A stretch of 64,000 nt of DNA from Atherix ibis (lineage: Eukaryota; Arthropoda; Insecta; Diptera; Athericidae), in assembly GCA_958298945.1 (NCBI GenBank), contig OY282610.1, positions 43,283,667 through 43,347,666 on the forward strand, written 5' to 3'. The position numbers were made by a program, and so were the translations under genes. Shown here one piece after another: positions 53,801-59,800 of the stretch (its first letter is position 1; each line of letters starts with the position of its first letter). Below the pieces are notes generated by a model. That model ran no database searches, was not told where the DNA came from, and saw nothing but the letters and a program-made list of their open reading frames with translations.

Positions 53801-56800
53801 TTTGCAGTTCTACAGGTAAATAATTCTGTTCTGTTTTCTTTTTTTTGTTTGAATAAATTTTTTTTTTTTGCCGATTACTGCTTTTATACATTTTGCTATT
53901 TTTATTTAAAAACGAAAAAAAAATTTACTATTTGGTTTCCTTTCCACAAATAATATTAATATTGATTCATTGGTGATGGTAGTCAATAAAAAAAAAAAAA
54001 AAAATATTCAAATTTACCAAATATCATCTAATATTAACCAGGAAAAAAGACCCTATACGTGGGCTACTATATATATTTCTGGCCTAATAATGAAAATGCG
54101 AATATTTATCAACGAAAAAGGTTTTATTGTTTTTCAAAATATTCTCCATCAAGATTTATACACTTTTGCATGCGCTCAAACCAATTTTCGAAGCACTTTT
54201 TCCACTCCGATTGAGACACCTCCAAAACATGGTTTTTGAATGCTTCAACAGCATCTTCTGGCGACGAAAATCGTTGACCACGCATTTTTTTCTTGATGTG
54301 TGGGAATAAAAAGAAGTCATTGGGTGCCAAGTCAGGGCTGTACGGAGGATGACCCATCAATTCGACGTTTTGTCCGGTCAAAAAGGCGCTGGTTTGAGCC
54401 GATGTGTGAGAGCTCGCATTGTCATGGTGCACAATGATTCGACTTCTCTTGTTCGTTTTTCGAATTTCTCCGAAGACTTCAGGCAAACAAATGGTGGTGT
54501 ACCACTCAGAATTGACCGTCCTACGTTGCACAAGCGGAACAGTCGCCACATGACCAGTTTTGCCAAAGAAACAAGCGACCATTTGCTTCGAAGTGCTTCT
54601 TCCACGAACAACTTTCGTTGGATTTGACTCGTCTTGGAAGACCCACACGGTCGATTGCTGTTTTGTTTCGGGCTCATACGCATAGATCCATGATTCGTCA
54701 CCTGTGACGATCTTATAAACGTCTTTTGAAGCACCGCGATTGTATTTTTTCAGCATTTCTTTACACCAATCCACACGAGCCTTTGTTTGAGCGATTGTCA
54801 AATTGTGCGGGATCCAACGAGAACAAACCTTTTTTACGGCCAGGTGTTCATGCAATATCGAATGTATGCTGGTGGGAGAAATGCCTAGGCATGCCTCTAT
54901 CTCACGGTATGTCACATGACGGTCTTGCATTATCAGTTCACGTACGGCATCGATGTTTTCTGGAACAACGGCTGTTTTTGGACGACCTTCACGGAATTCG
55001 TCTTTGAGCGAGCGTCGGCCACGATTGAATTCGTTGTACCAGTTTTTCACAGTGCTATAGGATGGTGCTTCATAGCCATACAAAGATTTAAGTTCATCGA
55101 TGCACTCTTGTCGTGATAATCCACGTCGAAAGTTGTGAAAAATGATCGCACGAAAATGTTCACGAGTTAATTCCATTTTTTTGCCAAATTGATTTTTTCA
55201 AGTCACTGTAAACAACACAAATGATAGTCGTACGTCAAAACGTTCTGAGTACGTTTATGCTAAAAAATGTCAAACTTTCCAATGGAAATGTCAGATCGCA
55301 CCTGGCAACACTTAGTGTTGCCTAGGCCAGAAATATATATAGTAGCCTACGTACCAAGGATTATAATGAAATTTATTAAAAATTCCGAATATTCAATCAA
55401 GAATATTGAGTAGTTTGATTAAAATTTATTTAATCAGAGTTTTGTTATGTTAAGTTGGCCGATATCTAAAAGATTCAGGCGGTTGGGTGGTTTTAGAAAA
55501 AAAAATTAAAAAAATTATTTTTAAAAATGCGGTCGTTAAAGGATGAATTTGATAATGAACATGATGCTCCAGAAGACGAGAGTGTGACAGGGGGGTCGGG
55601 GTGGAGGATGGTGTTCCTTAAATTATAACTATCGCCTTCGCACCCATACATAACAAAAAGAGTTAATCATGCCGAGATTTATTTATACTGAAGACACCAA
55701 AGTTGTAAATTATTCCAGTGGAAAAGGAGGTAGACTAGGGAATGGAAAGGTCCACATAAAATGTGAAAAAAAAATATCGATGGGGGAAAAAAAACTAGAA
55801 GAGAGCCTTTCCATAAAATTATTTATTATCAGAATTATTTATGTTTATTAATTATTATTATTATTTTTAATATAATTTTTTTTATTAATTATTTTATTTC
55901 TGTCAGCATCTAAATAAGAAATTAGATATAATAATTTCATTCCCGTCTATTAATATTGATTGCTGGTTTTCGATGATGAATTCAACATTGTCACTTGTTA
56001 TGGCAATCAATAAACAAATCAAATTGAAATTATTAAATCTAATATCTTGTATAGATGCTGGTACAGAAATAAAATAATTAATAAATATTCTAATAATAAT
56101 GATTATAATAAATAATTTTTTTTTTAAATAATCTACACTTCATTTTAATATGAATTTATCGCATTTCTCGAAATTGGTTTTTAATAATTTTAGAGAAAAT
56201 GAGAAAAGATCAATAAATAATAAATAGAAACAGAGAAGAAATACTATTAATAAAAAAACGAGTTATACCATAAAAAATAAAAATAAAGTTTGTAATGGAT
56301 TTATTTAAAACAACAACAAAAAATTATAGTTTATGGGTCTCTCTATCAAACGATATCCTGTTTTTTTTTCCTTTTTCTTTTCCGCCATCGATATTTTTCC
56401 ACATTTTATATTGACCTTTACATTCTCTAGACTACCTCATTTACACCTTTGGTTTCTTTAGTATAAATAAACTTCGGCATGAATAACTACGAGTATCTTT
56501 GATACACGTTAAAGAACCACCTTCCTTCAATTCCAAATGCTAACCCACCTGCACGACCTGTCACTGCCTTGTCTTCTGGAGGATCATGTCTGCATTTTTT
56601 AAAATAATTTTTTTAATTTTTCTCTTCTAATCTTTTAGAAATGGACCAACAAAATATAACCGTTTTTATTATAAAATTTTGGTATCGACTCTTTTTGGTT
56701 TCTATTCCATGAGGATTTCGGATAATTTTTGAATATTTTTTTATTTATTGAAGGAATAATTTGAACATAGATGACACATTAGAAATACGTAAAAGTTATT

Positions 56801-59800
56801 TTATGTTTGCACATTTGGTGTTATTTATTAAATTTGCTTTATTTTGGATTGGAATTTTTGAAATAATAAACAATATTGGAAATATGGACGAGAGTTTTCA
56901 TTTTGCATGTTTATTTTGGAATGATTTTATTTAAATGCTGTATTTTTAAAACTATTCTAAAAAAAAAAAATGTACTGCGAATAGAGTTCTTCTATCCAAA
57001 TTATAATTTCGAAAATATTTTTATAAAAATTGTTGGTTATTCTGAAAATTGCCTTTACTTTGCGTTTGTATTATTATGTTTTCTGTTGTTTTTTTTTTTT
57101 TTTGTTGTTGGTCTTTTCAACTTTCCAATTAATTAATATTAAAATAAATATTTGAACATATTTTTTTGTTGTTGCAATTATAAAATTTAGTTTTTAAGAT
57201 AACAATTTATTCATGCCATAGTTGCTATATATAAGAACACTGCAAACCAAAAGTATACGACAACTTTAGTTTTAAGGTGAAAATTCAATAAAACCGATAA
57301 GCAAGAAAAAAATTAAATTTCTGTTATACATATTATCAAACTAAAAATATAAAATATAAAATTACGCTTAAATTGGTTTCCCTTCGAATAAAAAAGATTC
57401 CAGCTTCAACGGCTCTATGTATTTGGCTGAACGTATACTTTTGATATACTACAAGAAGATCCTTCAGAACTCTCACTACCCGATTTTTGCCTAGCTGGTC
57501 TCATCAAACTACGAGTACTATAAGGTTGAGATTTCGTAATTGTAGTGCCTTCTTGTTTTTGGATTTTGTAGAAAATCTCCAATTTCAAACTATATATAGA
57601 ATAGTTATCCTACTACATAATGAAACCTTCACTTATTAACCGCGATCCAGACAGATCTGAGTATTGGTCTCTAAAATATTTAAAAATGTAGAGAAGCAAT
57701 CCCAGACCACAATCGAACTAGCATCTTGCTACAAGTTTGGTACTCCAACTTTTGATAGAATTTCTTTTTTGGCACTCCAACGAAACTCAAAATTCTGTAA
57801 ATTTGAAGAAAGCCCAACCAATAATGAGGTTGTATCAGTGTTTTCTAAGCTTTTCAGCCATCAATCGTCTGTACATTACTGCAAGACAGACTGGTTTCGG
57901 AATACTTTCAATTAGTTCGAATCGTCTTTGAGGTGCTATAAATTTTCGATTCTTTTTAAAAGAATCCTCGCCTAAACTGGTAATTTTAGATCTACCAGAT
58001 CAACGTAAACTCTGGTATGATTATAACTTTTCATACGTTTATGGACTAAGAACCTGGCTTAAACCAGTAATTTAAGAGGTACTAGAACGTGGTAAACTCC
58101 GATCTGACTATATGGTTCTATACTGTTTTATACTAGAAACCTCGCTTAAACTAGTGATTGAAGGCTCTCCACGGTCTTCTGGCCATAAGGTTCTATGGTT
58201 CCTTGTACTAGGAACCTCGCTTAAACTAGCAATTTCAAGGCTTTCAAACCGTGATAAATTGATTATACTTTTTTATACTTTAATCTTCGCTTAAACTTGT
58301 GGTTTAGAGCCCATCAGATTGTGAAAAACTCCACTCTGATTATAAGGTTCTATATTTCTATGTAACACAAACCTCGGTAAAAACTACTAGACTGTGGTAA
58401 GCTCCCATTTGATTATGAGGTTCTATATTGTTATATACTAGGAACCTCGCTTAAACTAGTGATTGAAGGCTCTCCACGGTCTTCTGGCCATAAGGTTCTA
58501 CAGTTGTATGTACTAGGAACCTCGCTTAAACTAACAATTTCAGAGCTTTCAGACCGTGATAAATTGATTATACTTTTTTATACTAGGATATTCGTTTAAA
58601 CAAGTGGTTTAGAGCCCATCAGATTATGAAAAACTCCACTCTAATTATAAGGTTCTATATTTCTATGTAACACAAACCTCTGTAAAAACTACTAGACTGT
58701 GGTAAGCTCCCATTTGATTATGAGGTTCTATATTGTTATATACTAGGAGCCTCGCTTAAACAAGTGATTGAAGGCTCTTCACGGTCTGGCCATAAGGTTC
58801 TATAGTTCCTTGTACTAGGAACCTCGCTTAAACTAGTAATTTCAAGGCTTTCAAACCGTGATAAATTGATTATACTTTTTTATACTTTAATCTTCGCTTA
58901 AACTTGTGGTTTAGAGCCCATCAGATTGTGAAAAACTCCACTCTGATTATAAGGTTCTATATTTCTATGTAACACAAACCTCGGTAAAAACTACTAGACT
59001 GTGGTAAGCTCCCATTTGATTATGAGGTTCTATATTGTTATATACTAGGAGCCTTGGTTAAACTAGTGATTGAAGGCTCTCCACGGTCTGGCCATAAGGT
59101 TCTATAGTTCCTTGTACTAGGAACCTCGCTTAAACTAGCAATTTCAAGGCTTTCAAACCGTGATAAATTTATTATACTTTTTTATACTTTGATCTTCGCT
59201 TAAACTAATAATTTAGAGACCATCAGATTGTGAAAAACTCCACTGTGCTTATAAGGTTCTATATTTCTATATAGTACAAACCCCGCTAAACTGCTAGACT
59301 GTGGCAAGCTCCCATTTAATTATGAGGTTTTATTCTGTTATATACTATTTATGAGCGTCGGTTAAACTATTTATTAAAGGTCTGCCAAATTTTGGTCCGA
59401 TAATAACGTTCTAAAGTTCTATAAATGAAACTCTTTGAAATGATATAGCAAGCCGCGATCAGAAGCTTCGTTTTACCTTTGATAAATTGCACAACATTAG
59501 CAGACCGAACTTTAAAATGAATTTGGGGAGGTTATCATTTTATATCTATACAGACAAATGTTTAGAAAAAGTAAAAATGTAAAATTATTGGTCTTCCGTG
59601 CAGTAAATACGGTCCGAAATTTGGTAATTGTAGTGGGCGTGTTATGGCAAAAAATTACGACTTTTATACATCTTAAAAAATACAATAGTATAAGTGTCAA
59701 GGATATTTTTTTAATTAATTATTATAAATTGCAACTAAATTTACTCAAATAATTTGAAACCAAAATACTCTAATAAATCTTTCCTGCAAATTCAAAAATA

